Below are positions 1 through 11,394 of a stretch of 64,000 bases of DNA, piece by piece. A program made the translations under genes and the position numbers. The DNA comes from Apostichopus japonicus (taxonomy: Eukaryota > Echinodermata > Holothuroidea > Aspidochirotida > Stichopodidae). Location of the stretch: contig NC_092568.1 of the NCBI RefSeq assembly GCF_037975245.1, forward strand, positions 14,223,501-14,287,500. The letters run 5' to 3'. The notes beneath the pieces were generated by a model. The model saw nothing but the letters and a program-made list of their open reading frames with translations. It was not told the origin of the DNA and did not search any database. Numbering within the stretch: the stretch's first letter is position 1; every line of letters begins with the position of its first letter.

Positions 1-109
1 GTTTCGGAGCCTTGGTAAATATTGGGGGGGCTTATCATGCATTTGCCCCCTCAACTTTTTTATTGGGGGGGCTGAGCCCCCCCAAGCCCCCCCGGTTCCG
101 CCGCCACTG
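1..109. repeat. Truncated right end of the non-satellite spacer
   Basis: The first 109 bases match the last 109 bases of the two full spacers (homologous to 2715-2823 and 6019-6127). They contain the G7/C7 palindrome and end in CCGCCGCCACTG, directly before the first satellite unit. The window therefore starts inside an earlier spacer copy, and the repeat system continues upstream. No coding potential is seen. Confidence 0.95.
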
Positions 110-2272
110 CCCATCAATCGAATGTTCGACAGCAATCAATCGAATGTTCGGCACCCATCAATCGAATGTGCGGCACCGATCAATCGAATGTGCGACACCG
201 ATCAATAGGATGTGCGACACCGGTCAATCGAATGTGCGGCACCGATCAATCGAATGTGCGACACCGATCAATCGAATGTTCGACACCCATCAATCGAATG
301 TTCGGCACCGATTAATCGAATATGCGACACCGACCAAACGAATGTGCAATACCGATCAATCGAATGTGCGGCACCGATCAATCGAATGTGCGACACCCAT
401 CGAATGTTCGAATCCGATCATTCGAATGTTCGACAGCAATCAATCGAATGTTCGGTACCCATCAATCGAATGTGCGGCACCGATCAATCGAATGTTCGAC
501 ACCGATCAATCGAATGTGCAGTACCGATCGATCGAATGTGCGACACCCATCAATCGAATGTTCGGCACCCATAAATCGAATGTTCGACACCCATCAATCG
601 AATGTTCGACACCGATCAATCGAAATATACCCATCAATCGAATGTTCGACACAGATCATTCGAATGTTCGACACCAATCAATCGAATGTTCGACACCGAT
701 TATTCGAATGTGCGACACCGATCAATAGGATGTGCGACAACAATCAATCGAATGTGCGACACCGATCAATCGAAGGTGCGACACCGACCAAACGAATGTG
801 CAGTACCGATAAATCGAATGTTCGACACCGATCAATCGAATGTGCAGTACCGATCAATCGAATGTTCGACACCCATCAATCGAATGTTCGACACCAATCA
901 ATCGAATGTTCGACACCGATTAATCGAATGTTCGGCACCCATCAATCGAATGTTCGACACCGATCAATCGAATGTGCGACAACGATCAATCGGATGTGCG
1001 ACACCGATCAATCGAATGTTCGACACCGATCAATCGAATGACACCCATCAATCGAATGTTCGACACAGATCATTCGAATGTTCGGCACCAATTAATCAAA
1101 TGTGCGACACCGATCATTCGAATGTTCGGCACCCATCAATCGAATGTTCGGCACCGATTAATCGAATATGCGACACCGACCAAACGAATGTGCAATACCG
1201 ATCAATCGAATGTTCGACACCAATCAATCGAATGTGCGACACCCATCAATCGAATGTTCGACACCGAACAATCGAATGTGCAGTACCGATCAATCGAATG
1301 TGCGACACCCATCAATCGAATGTTCGGCACCCATCAATCGAATGTTCGACACCCATCAATCGAATGTTCGAAACCGATCAATCGAATGATACCCATCAAT
1401 CGAAAGTTCGACACAGATCATGCGAATGTTCGGGACCCATCGATCGAATGTTCGACACCGATCATTCAAATGTTCGGCACCTATCAATCGAATGTGCGAC
1501 ATCGATCAATCGAATGTGCGACACCGATCAATCGAATGTGCGACACCGATCAATCGAATGTGCGACACCGGTCAATGGAATGTGCGACACCCAACAGTCG
1601 AATGTGCGAAACTCATCAATCGAATGTTCGACACCGATCAATCGAATGTGCGACACCCATCAATCGAATGTTCGACACCGATCATTCGAATGTTCGGCAC
1701 CCATCAATCGAATGTTCGACAGCAATCAATCGAATGTTCGGCACCCATCAATCGAATGTGCGGCACCGATCAATCGAATGTGCGACACCGATCAATAGGA
1801 TGTGCGACACCGGTCAATCGAATGTGCGGCACCGATCAATCGAATGTGCGACACCGATCAATCGAATGTTCGACACCCATCAATCGAATGTTCGGCACCG
1901 ATTAATCGAATATGCGACACCGACCAAACGAATGTGCAATACCGATCAATCGAATGTGCGGCACCGATCAATCGAATGTGCGACACCCATCGAATGTTCG
2001 ACACCGATCATTCGAATGTCCGGCACCCATCAATCGAATGTTCGACACCGAACAATCGAATGTGCAGTACCGATCAATCGAATGTGCGACACCCATCAAT
2101 CGAATGTTCGGCACCCATCAATCGAATGTTCGACACCCATCAATCGAATGTTCGAAACCGATCAATCGAATGATACCCATCAATCGAAAGTTCGACACAG
2201 ATCATGCGAATGTTCGGGACCCATCGATCGAATGTTCGACACCGATCATTCAAATGTTCGGCACCTATCAAT
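110..2272 (+). repeat. 22-bp satellite block, HOR copy A (internally deleted)
   Basis: Head-to-tail 22-bp units (left half CAATCGAATG, right half T(T/G)CG(A/G)CACC(G/C/A)AT). The block aligns with copy B at an offset of 2714 on the left and 3304 on the right, so 590 bp present in copy B (about 4513-5102) are missing here at about 1798. A few substitutions separate it from B, for example near 410, where AAT replaces ACA. Short units lacking four bases occur around 1389 and 2170. Open reading frames here are a by-product of the stop-free unit and are not called as genes. Confidence 0.95.
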
Positions 2273-2406
2273 TTGTCGGAAAATTACACCAACAGAATAT
2301 GACAAATGTCAATAGATAGATGAGAGCGCAATAAAATAGTCAATAATCGCGAATAAGTTAAAAGTAGTGAAAAGCTGAAAAGGACACCAGCAGTCTATTT
2401 GAGTCC

Positions 2407-2435
2407 GTCAGGGGGTGGGGGCATCCGCCCCTGAC
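2407..2435. repeat. Inverted repeat GTCAGGGG / CCCCTGAC in the spacer
   Basis: Eight-base arms (2407-2414 and 2428-2435) flank a 13-base G-rich loop. An outer GTCC/GGAC pair (2403-2406 and 2441-2444) could extend the stem. The minus strand reads CAGGGGCGGATGCCCC, in the style of transposon termini. The same structure recurs at 5711-5739. It could be a terminus remnant or a hairpin; no function is shown. Confidence 0.7.
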
Positions 2436-2776
2436 TGTATGGACGCTTCGCCACTGAGTAAGGAGATGTTGGAGAACTGGCTGAAATGAGGCAAGTCATT
2501 AGCCTAAGACGAAGTTGTGTTGAGCTTACCGGTACTCACACTCACTGCTACCACTTTTCACGGGGCGTGAAGAAGCGGTTGGGGTGACAATGTGGTCTAT
2601 AGCCAGGGGACGGGCCGAGGGTCCCCCAGCATTTACTTAAATTATTACACCTGTATAGTATACGTGTGCATCGGACAGATCGACAAGTATGCATTGAAAA
2701 ATGGGCAGATGCACGTTTCGGAGCCTTGGTAAATATTGGGGGGGCTTATCATGCATTTGCCCCCTCAACTTTTTTA

Positions 2777-2799
2777 TTGGGGGGGCTGAGCCCCCCCAA
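2777..2799. repeat. 23-bp G7/C7 palindrome in spacer (also 63-85 and 6081-6103)
   Basis: TTGGGGGGGCT is followed by one G and then its reverse complement AGCCCCCCCAA. The palindrome sits about 25 bp from the spacer end and has extra G7 and C7 runs nearby (about 2738-2744 and 2802-2808). It is identical in all three spacer copies. Such a structure can form a hairpin or cruciform, and the G runs could contribute to a quadruplex. It may also cause replication pausing or assembly and sequencing difficulty. Confidence 0.85.
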
Positions 2800-2823
2800 G
2801 CCCCCCCGGTTCCGCCGCCACTG

Positions 2824-5576
2824 CCCATCAATCGAATGTTCGACAGCAATCAATCGAATGTTCGGCACCCATCAATCGAATGTGCGGCACCGATCAATCG
2901 AATGTGCGACACCGATCAATAGGATGTGCGACACCGGTCAATCGAATGTGCGGCACCGATCAATCGAATGTGCGACACCGATCAATCGAATGTTCGACAC
3001 CCATCAATCGAATGTTCGGCACCGATTAATCGAATATGCGACACCGACCAAACGAATGTGCAATACCGATCAATCGAATGTGCGGCACCGATCAATCGAA
3101 TGTGCGACACCCATCGAATGTTCGACACCGATCATTCGAATGTTCGACAGCAATCAATCGAATGTTCGGTACCCATCAATCGAATGTGCGGCACCGATCA
3201 ATCGAATGTTCGACACCGATCAATCGAATGTGCAGTACCGATCGATCGAATGTGCGACACCCATCAATCGAATGTTCGGCACCCATAAATCGAATGTTCG
3301 ACACCCATCAATCGAATGTTCGACACCGATCAATCGAAATATACCCATCAATCGAATGTTCGACACAGATCATTCGAATGTTCGGCACCAATCAATCGAA
3401 TGTTCGACACCGATTATTCGAATGTGCGACACCGATCAATAGGATGTGCGACAACAATCAATCGAATGTGCGACACCGATCAATCGAAGGTGCGACACCG
3501 ACCAAACGAATGTGCAGTACCGATAAATCGAATGTTCGACACCGATCAATCGAATGTGCAGTACCGATCAATCGAATGTTCGACACCCATCAATCGAATG
3601 TTCGACACCAATCAATCGAATGTTCGACACCGATTAATCGAATGTTCGGCACCCATCAATCGAATGTTCGACACCGATCAATCGAATATGCGACAACGAT
3701 CAATCGGATGTGCGACACCGTTCAATCGAATGTTCGACACCGATCAATCGAATGACACCCATCAATCGAATGTTCGACACAGATCATTCGAATGTTCGGC
3801 ACCAATTAATCAAATGTGCGACACCGATCATTCGAATGTTCGGCACCCATCAATCGAATGTTCGGCACCGATTAATCGAATATGCGACACCGACCAAACG
3901 AATGTGCAATACCGATCAATCGAATGTTCGACACCAATCAATCGAATGTGCGACACCCATCAATCGAATGTTCGACACCGAACAATCGAATGTGCAGTAC
4001 CGATCAATCGAATGTGCGACACCCATCAATCGAATGTTCGGCACCCATCAATCGAATGTTCGACACCCATCAATCGAATGTTCGAAACCGATCAATCGAA
4101 TGATACCCATCAATCGAAAGTTCGACACAGATCATGCGAATGTTCGGGACCCATCGATCGAATGTTCGACACCGATCATTCAAATGTTCGGCACCTATCA
4201 ATCGAATGTGCGACATCGATCAATCGAATGTGCGACACCGATCAATCGAATGTGCGACACCGATCAATCGAATGTGCGACACCGGTCAATGGAATGTGCG
4301 ACACCCAACAGTCGAATGTGCGAAACTCATCAATCGAATGTTCGACACCGATCAATCGAATGTGCGACACCCATCAATCGAATGTTCGACACCGATCAAT
4401 CGAATGTTCGGCACCCATCAATCGAATGTTCGACAGCAATCAATCGAATGTTCGGCACCCATCAATCGAATGTGCGGCACCGATCAATCGAATGTGCGAC
4501 ACCGATCAATCGGATGTGCGACACCGATCAATCGAATGTTCGACACCGATCAATCGGATGTGCGACACCGATCAATCGAATGTTCGACACCGATTATTCG
4601 AATGTTCGGCACCCATCAATCGAATGTTCGACACCGATCAATCGAATGTGCGACAACAATCAATCGAATGTGCATTACCGATCAATCGAATGTGCGACAA
4701 CAATCAATCGAATGTGCAGTACCGATCAATCGAATGTGCGACACCCATCAATCGAATGTTCGGCACCCATCAATCGAATGTGCGACACCCATCAATCGAA
4801 TGTTCGACACCGATCAATCGAATGTTCGACACCGATCAATCGAATGTGCAGTACCGATCAATCGAATGTGCGACACCCATCAATTGAATGTTCGGCACCC
4901 ATCAATCGAATGTTCGACACCCATCAATCGAATGTTCGAAACCGATCAATCGAATGATACCCATCAATCGAATGTTCGACACAGATCATTCGAATGTTCG
5001 GCACCCATCGATCGAATGTTCGACACCGATCATTCAAATGTTCGGCACCCATCAATCGAATGTGCGGCACCGATCAATCGAATGTGCGACACCGATCAAT
5101 AGGATGTGCGACACCGGTCAATCGAATGTGCGGCACCGATCAATCGAATGTGCGACACCGATCAATCGAATGTTCGACACCCATCAATCGAATGTTCGGC
5201 ACCGATTAATCGAATATGCGACACCGACCAAACGAATGTGCAATACCGATCAATCGAATGTGCGGCACCGATCAATCGAATGTGCGACACCCATCGAATG
5301 TTCGACACCGATCATTCGAATGTCCGGCACCCATCAATCGAATGTTCGACACCGAACAATCGAATGTGCAGTACCGATCAATCGAATGTGCGACACCCAT
5401 CAATCGAATGTTCGGCACCCATCAATCGAATGTTCGACACCCATCAATCGAATGTTCGAAACCGATCAATCGAATGATACCCATCAATCGAAAGTTCGAC
5501 ACAGATCATGCGAATGTTCGGGACCCATCGATCGAATGTTCGACACCGATCATTCAAATGTTCGGCACCTATCAAT
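2824..5576 (+). repeat. 22-bp satellite block, HOR copy B
   Basis: 2,753 bp of 22-bp units between two full spacers. This is the most complete satellite segment of the 3.3-kb repeat. It includes several 18-bp short units (about 4102, 4966, 5475), a few unit variants with GATTAATCG, CAATAGGATG or GGTCAATGG, and several ORF-like stretches of up to 523 codons that are not considered genes. The last unit before the spacer ends CACCTATCAAT. Confidence 0.95.
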
Positions 5577-6127
5577 TTGTCGGAAAATTACACCAACAGA
5601 ATATGACAAATGTCAATAGATAGATGAGAGCGCAATAAAATAGTCAATAATCGCGAATAAGTTAAAAGTAGTGAAAAGCTGAAAAGGACACCAGCAGTCT
5701 ATTTGAGTCCGTCAGGGGGTGGGGGCATCCGCCCCTGACTGTATGGACGCTTCGCCACTGAGTAAGGAGATGTTGGAGAACTGGCTGAAATGAGGCAAGT
5801 CATTAGCCTAAGACGAAGTTGTGTTGAGCTTACCGGTACTCACACTCACTGCTACCACTTTTCACGGGGCGTGAAGAAGCGGTTGGGGTGACAATGTGGT
5901 CTATAGCCAGGGGACGGGCCGAGGGTCCCCCAGCATTTACTTAAATTATTACACCTGTATAGTATACGTGTGCATCGGACAGATCGACAAGTATGCATTG
6001 AAAAATGGGCAGATGCACGTTTCGGAGCCTTGGTAAATATTGGGGGGGCTTATCATGCATTTGCCCCCTCAACTTTTTTATTGGGGGGGCTGAGCCCCCC
6101 CAAGCCCCCCCGGTTCCGCCGCCACTG
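5577..6127. repeat. Non-satellite spacer, full copy 2 (551 bp)
   Basis: I saw no difference from the spacer at 2273-2823, offset exactly 3,304 bp. It has the same order of inverted repeat (5711-5739), TATA-like segment and G7/C7 palindrome (6081-6103). This is the last spacer in the window: none occurs in the remaining 57.9 kb. No gene or RNA is recognised. Confidence 0.88.
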
Positions 6128-8506
6128 CCCATCAATCGAATGTTCGACAGCAATCAATCGAATGTTCGGCACCCATCAATCGAATGTGCGGCACCGATCA
6201 ATCGAATGTGCGACACCGATCAATAGGATGTGCGACACCGGTCAATCGAATGTGCGGCACCGATCAATCGAATGTGCGACACCGATCAATCGAATGTTCG
6301 ACACCCATCAATCGAATGTTCGGCACCGATTAATCGAATATGCGACACCGACCAAACGAATGTGCAATACCGATCAATCGAATGTGCGGCACCGATCAAT
6401 CGAATGTGCGACACCCATCGAATGTTCGACACCGATCATTCGAATGTTCGACAGCAATCAATCGAATGTTCGGTACCCATCAATCGAATGTGCGGCACCG
6501 ATCAATCGAATGTTCGACACCGATCAATCGAATGTGCAGTACCGATCGATCGAATGTGCGACACCCATCAATCGAATGTTCGGCACCCATAAATCGAATG
6601 TTCGACACCCATCAATCGAATGTTCGACACCGATCAATCGAAATATACCCATCAATCGAATGTTCGACACAGATCATTCGAATGTTCGGCACCAATCAAT
6701 CGAATGTTCGACACCGATTATTCGAATGTGCGACACCGATCAATAGGATGTGCGACAACAATCAATCGAATGTGCGACACCGATCAATCGAAGGTGCGAC
6801 ACCGACCAAACGAATGTGCAGTACCGATAAATCGAATGTTCGACACCGATCAATCGAATGTGCAGTACCGATCAATCGAATGTTCGACACCCATCAATCG
6901 AATGTTCGACACCAATCAATCGAATGTTCGACACCGATTAATCGAATGTTCGGCACCCATCAATCGAATGTTCGACACCGATCAATCGAATATGCGACAA
7001 CGATCAATCGGATGTGCGACACCGTTCAATCGAATGTTCGACACCGATCAATCGAATGACACCCATCAATCGAATGTTCGACACAGATCATTCGAATGTT
7101 CGGCACCAATTAATCAAATGTGCGACACCGATCATTCGAATGTTCGGCACCCATCAATCGAATGTTCGGCACCGATTAATCGAATATGCGACACCGACCA
7201 AACGAATGTGCAATACCGATCAATCGAATGTTCGACACCAATCAATCGAATGTGCGACACCCATCAATCGAATGTTCGACACCGAACAATCGAATGTGCA
7301 GTACCGATCAATCGAATGTGCGACACCCATCAATCGAATGTTCGGCACCCATCAATCGAATGTTCGACACCCATCAATCGAATGTTCGAAACCGATCAAT
7401 CGAATGATACCCATCAATCGAAAGTTCGACACAGATCATGCGAATGTTCGGGACCCATCGATCGAATGTTCGACACCGATCATTCAAATGTTCGGCACCT
7501 ATCAATCGAATGTGCGACATCGATCAATCGAATGTGCGACACCGATCAATCGAATGTGCGACACCGATCAATCGAATGTGCGACACCGGTCAATGGAATG
7601 TGCGACACCCAACAGTCGAATGTGCGAAACTCATCAATCGAATGTTCGACACCGATCAATCGAATGTGCGACACCCATCAATCGAATGTTCGACACCGAT
7701 CAATCGAATGTTCGGCACCCATCAATCGAATGTTCGACAGCAATCAATCGAATGTTCGGCACCCATCAATCGAATGTGCGGCACCGATCAATCGAATGTG
7801 CGACACCGATCAATCGGATGTGCGACACCGATCAATCGAATGTTCGACACCGATCAATCGGATGTGCGACACCGATCAATCGAATGTTCGACACCGATTA
7901 TTCGAATGTTCGGCACCCATCAATCGAATGTTCGACACCGATCAATCGAATGTGCGACAACAATCAATCGAATGTGCATTACCGATCAATCGAATGTGCG
8001 ACAACAATCAATCGAATGTGCAGTACCGATCAATCGAATGTGCGACACCCATCAATCGAATGTTCGGCACCCATCAATCGAATGTGCGACACCCATCAAT
8101 CGAATGTTCGACACCGATCAATCGAATGTTCGACACCGATCAATCGAATGTGCAGTACCGATCAATCGAATGTGCGACACCCATCAATTGAATGTTCGGC
8201 ACCCATCAATCGAATGTTCGACACCCATCAATCGAATGTTCGACACCGATCAATCGAATGATACCCATCAATCGAATGTTCGACACAGATCATTCGAATG
8301 TTCGGCACCCATCGATCGAATGTTCGACACCGATCATTCAAATGTTCGGCACCCATCAATCGAATGTGCGGCACCGATCAATCGAATGTGCGACACCGAT
8401 CAATAGGATGTGCGACACCGGTCAATCGAATGTGCGGCACCGATCAATCGAATGTGCGACACCGATCAATCGAATGTTCGACACCCATCAATCGAATGTT
8501 CGAAAC
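6128..8506 (+). repeat. 22-bp satellite block, HOR copy C (incomplete)
   Basis: Matches copy B (2824-5202) at an offset of 3,304 bp with one substitution found, then departs within a unit at about 8506, where the sequence continues CGAAACCG instead of CGGCACCG. The last roughly 370 bp of the B block and the next spacer are not present here. This marks the boundary between the spacer-containing and spacer-free parts of the array. Confidence 0.9.
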
Positions 8507-8961
8507 CGATCAATCGAATGTTCGACACAGATCATTCGAATGTTCGGCACCGAACAATCGAATATGCAGTACCGATCAATCGAATGTGCGACACCCATCA
8601 ATCGAATGTTCGGCACCCATCAATCGAATGTTCGACACCCATCAATCGAATGTTCGAAACCGATCAATCGAATGACACCCATCAATCGAATGTTCGACAC
8701 AGATCATTCGAATGTTCGGCACCCATCGATCGAATGTTCGACACCGATCATTCAAATGTTCGGCACCAATCAATCGAATGTTCGGCACCAATCAATCGAA
8801 TGTGCGGCACCGATCAATCGAATGTGCGGCACCGATCAATCGAATGTGCGACACCGATCAATCGAATGTGCGACACCCATCAATCGAATGTTCGAAACCG
8901 ATCAATCGAATGATACCTTCAATCGAATGTTCGACTCAGATCATTCGAATGTTCGGCACCC

Positions 8962-9363
8962 ATCAATCGAATGTTCGACACCGATCAATCGAATATGCGA
9001 CACCGATCAATCGGATGTGCGACACCCATCAACCGAATGTTCGACACCTATCATTCGAATGTGCGACATCGATCATTCGAATCTTCGGCACCAATCAATC
9101 GAATGTTCGACACCGATTATTCGAATGTGCGACACCGATCAATAGGATGTGCGACAACAATCAATCGAATGTTCGACACCGATCAATCGAATATGCGACA
9201 CCGATCAATCGGATGTGCGACACCCATCAACCGAATGTTCGACACCTATCATTCGAATGTGCGACATCGATCATTCGAATCTTCGGCACCAATCAATCGA
9301 ATGTTCGACACCGATTATTCGAATGTGCGACACCGATCAATAGGATGTGCGACAACAATCAAT
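8962..9363 (+). repeat. 198-bp tandem duplication (9 units)
   Basis: 8962-9159 repeats as 9160-9357, and a 6-bp partial continues. Markers are AATATGCG, CATCAACCGAATG, CACCTATCATTCG, GAATCTTCGG and CAATAGGATG in the same order. I found no difference between the copies; the match stops where CAATCG becomes CAATGG at 9364. Confidence 0.88.
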
Positions 9364-9648
9364 GGAATGTGCGACACCCAACAGTCGAATGTGCGAAACC
9401 CATCAATCGAATGTTCGACACCGATTAATCAAATGTCCGACACCCATCAATCGAATGTTCGACACCGATCATTCGAATGTTCGGCACCCATCAATCGAAT
9501 GTTTGGCACCCATCAATCGAATGTGCGGAACCGATCAATCGAATGTTCGGCACCAATCAATCGAATGTGCGGCACCGATTAATCGAATGTGCGGCACCGA
9601 TCAATCGAATGTGCGACACCCATCAATCGAATGTTCGACACCGATCAA

Positions 9649-10768
9649 TCGAATGTGCGACACCCATCAATCGAATGTTCGACACCGATCAATCGAATGT
9701 GCAGTACCGATCAATCGAATGTGCGACACCCATCAATCGAATGTTCGAAACCGATCAATCGAATGATACCTTCAATCGAATGTTCGACCCAGATCATTCG
9801 AATGTTCGGCACCCATCAATCGAATGTTCGACACCGATCAATCGAATGTGCGACACCGATCAATCGGATGTGCGACACCGATCAATCGAATGTTCGACAC
9901 CGATCAATCGAATGACACCCATCAATCGAATGTTCGACACAGATCATTCGAATGTTCGGCACCAATCAATCAAATATTCGACACCGATCATTCGAATGTT
10001 CGGCACCCATCCATCGAATGTTCGGCACCGATTAATCGAATATGCGACACCAACCAAACGAATGTGCAATACCGATCAATCGAATGTTCGACACCCATCA
10101 ATCGAATGTTCGACACCGATCAATCGAATGTGCGACACCCATCAATCGAATGTTCGACACCAATCAATCGAATGTGCAGTACCGATCAATCGAATGTGCG
10201 ACACCGGTCAATGGAATGTGCGACACCCAACAGTCGAATGTGCGAAACCCATCAATCGAATGTTCGACACCGATCAATCGAATGTCCGACACCCATCAAT
10301 CGAATGTTCGACACCGATCATTCGAATGTGCGACACCCATCAATCGAATGTTCGACACCGATCAATCGAATGTGCAGTACCGATCAATCGAATGTGCGAC
10401 ACCCATCAATCGAATGTTCGAAACCGATCAATCGAATGATACCTTCAATCGAATGTTCGACCCAGATCATTCGAATGTTCGGCACCCATCAATCGAATGT
10501 TCGACACCGATCAATCGAATGTGCGACACCGATCAATCGGATGTGCGACACCGATCAATCGAATGTTCGACACCGATCAATCGAATGACACCCATCAATC
10601 GAATGTTCGACACAGATCATTCGAATGTTCGGCACCAATCAATCAAATGTTCGACACCGATCATTCGAATGTTCGGCACCCATCCATCGAATGTTCGGCA
10701 CCGATTAATCGAATATGCGACACCAACCAAACGAATGTGCAATACCGATCAATCGAATGTTCGACACC
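9649..10768 (+). repeat. 673-bp local duplication
   Basis: 9649-10095 matches 10322-10768 (offset 673, which equals 31 units less 9 bases, as expected with one 17-bp and one 18-bp short unit). Weaker similarity extends left of 9649. One clear difference is CAAATATTCG in the first copy (about 9973) against CAAATGTTCG in the second. Both copies share the CCATCCATCG and ACCAACCAAACG variants. Confidence 0.8.
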
Positions 10769-11394
10769 GATCAATCGAATGTGCGACACCGTTCAATCGG
10801 ATGTGCGACACCCATCAACCGAATGTTCGACACCTATCATTCGAATGTTCGACACCGATCAATCGAATGTGCAGTACCGATCAATCGAATGTGCGACACC
10901 CATCAATCGAATGTTCGACACCGATCAATCGAATGTGCGACACCCATCGATCGAATGTTCGACACCAATCAATCGAATGTGCAGTACCGATCAATCGAAT
11001 GTGCGACACCGGTCAATGGAATGTGCGACACCCAACAGTCGAATGTGCGAAACCCATCAATCGAATGTTCGACACCGATCAATTGAATGTGCGACACCCA
11101 TCAATCGAATGTTCGACACCGATCATTCGAATGTTCGGCACCCATCAATCGAATGTTCGGCACCCATCAATCGAATGTGCGGCACCGATCAATCGAATGT
11201 GCGACACCGATCAATAGGATGTGCGGCACCGATCAATCGAATGTGCGACACCGATCAATCGAATGTTCGACACCCATCAATCGAATGTTCGGCACCGATT
11301 AATCGAATATGCGACACCGACCAAACGAATGTGCAATACCGATCAATCGAATGTGCGGCACCGATCAATCGAATGTGCGACACCCATCGAATGT

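Larger units (their letters stand above)
2273..2823. repeat. Non-satellite spacer, full copy 1 (551 bp)
   Basis: Complex sequence interrupts the satellite between a unit ending CTATCAAT and one starting CCCATCAAT. In order it contains: an AT-rich stretch with AATAAA (about 2330), a GTCAGGGG...CCCCTGAC inverted repeat (2407-2435), about 200 bp of mixed composition, a TATA-like segment near 2651, then G/C-run sequence with a 23-bp palindrome. The end, read on the minus strand, begins CAGTGGCGGCGGAACC. This resembles termini of hAT-like or other nonautonomous DNA transposons, but no matching terminus is found at the other end. No ORF of note, tRNA, 5S rRNA or Pol III box is recognised. It is most likely an old transposon-derived insert carried along by higher-order repeat amplification. 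Confidence 0.85.
2273..5576 (+). repeat. 3,304-bp higher-order repeat unit (copy B)
   Basis: This is one complete period: a 551-bp spacer plus 2,753 bp of 22-bp satellite. The next period starts at 5577 and repeats the spacer and the following satellite to about 8506 with a single difference found (copy B has A and copy C has C in the TTCG(A/C)ACCG context near 4938/8242). Copy A to the left is the same unit carrying a 590-bp deletion. The phase chosen for the unit (starting at the spacer) is arbitrary. Confidence 0.93.

Noticed and set aside
2273-2823. 5S rRNA, tRNA, snRNA or rDNA spacer
   Set aside because: I could not recognise any of these sequences, nor A/B/C box promoters or a T-run terminator in a sensible place.
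2265-2832. 8-bp target-site duplication (CTATCAAT / CCATCAAT) proving transposon insertion
   Set aside because: Both sequences are normal satellite unit variants that would flank any insert here, and the spacer ends do not form inverted terminal repeats.
2637-2849. 70-codon minus-strand frame across the spacer end (copy at 5941-6153)
   Set aside because: It crosses from the satellite into G/C-run DNA, is Gly/Pro low-complexity, and has no recognisable domain. Its conservation only reflects duplication of the spacer.
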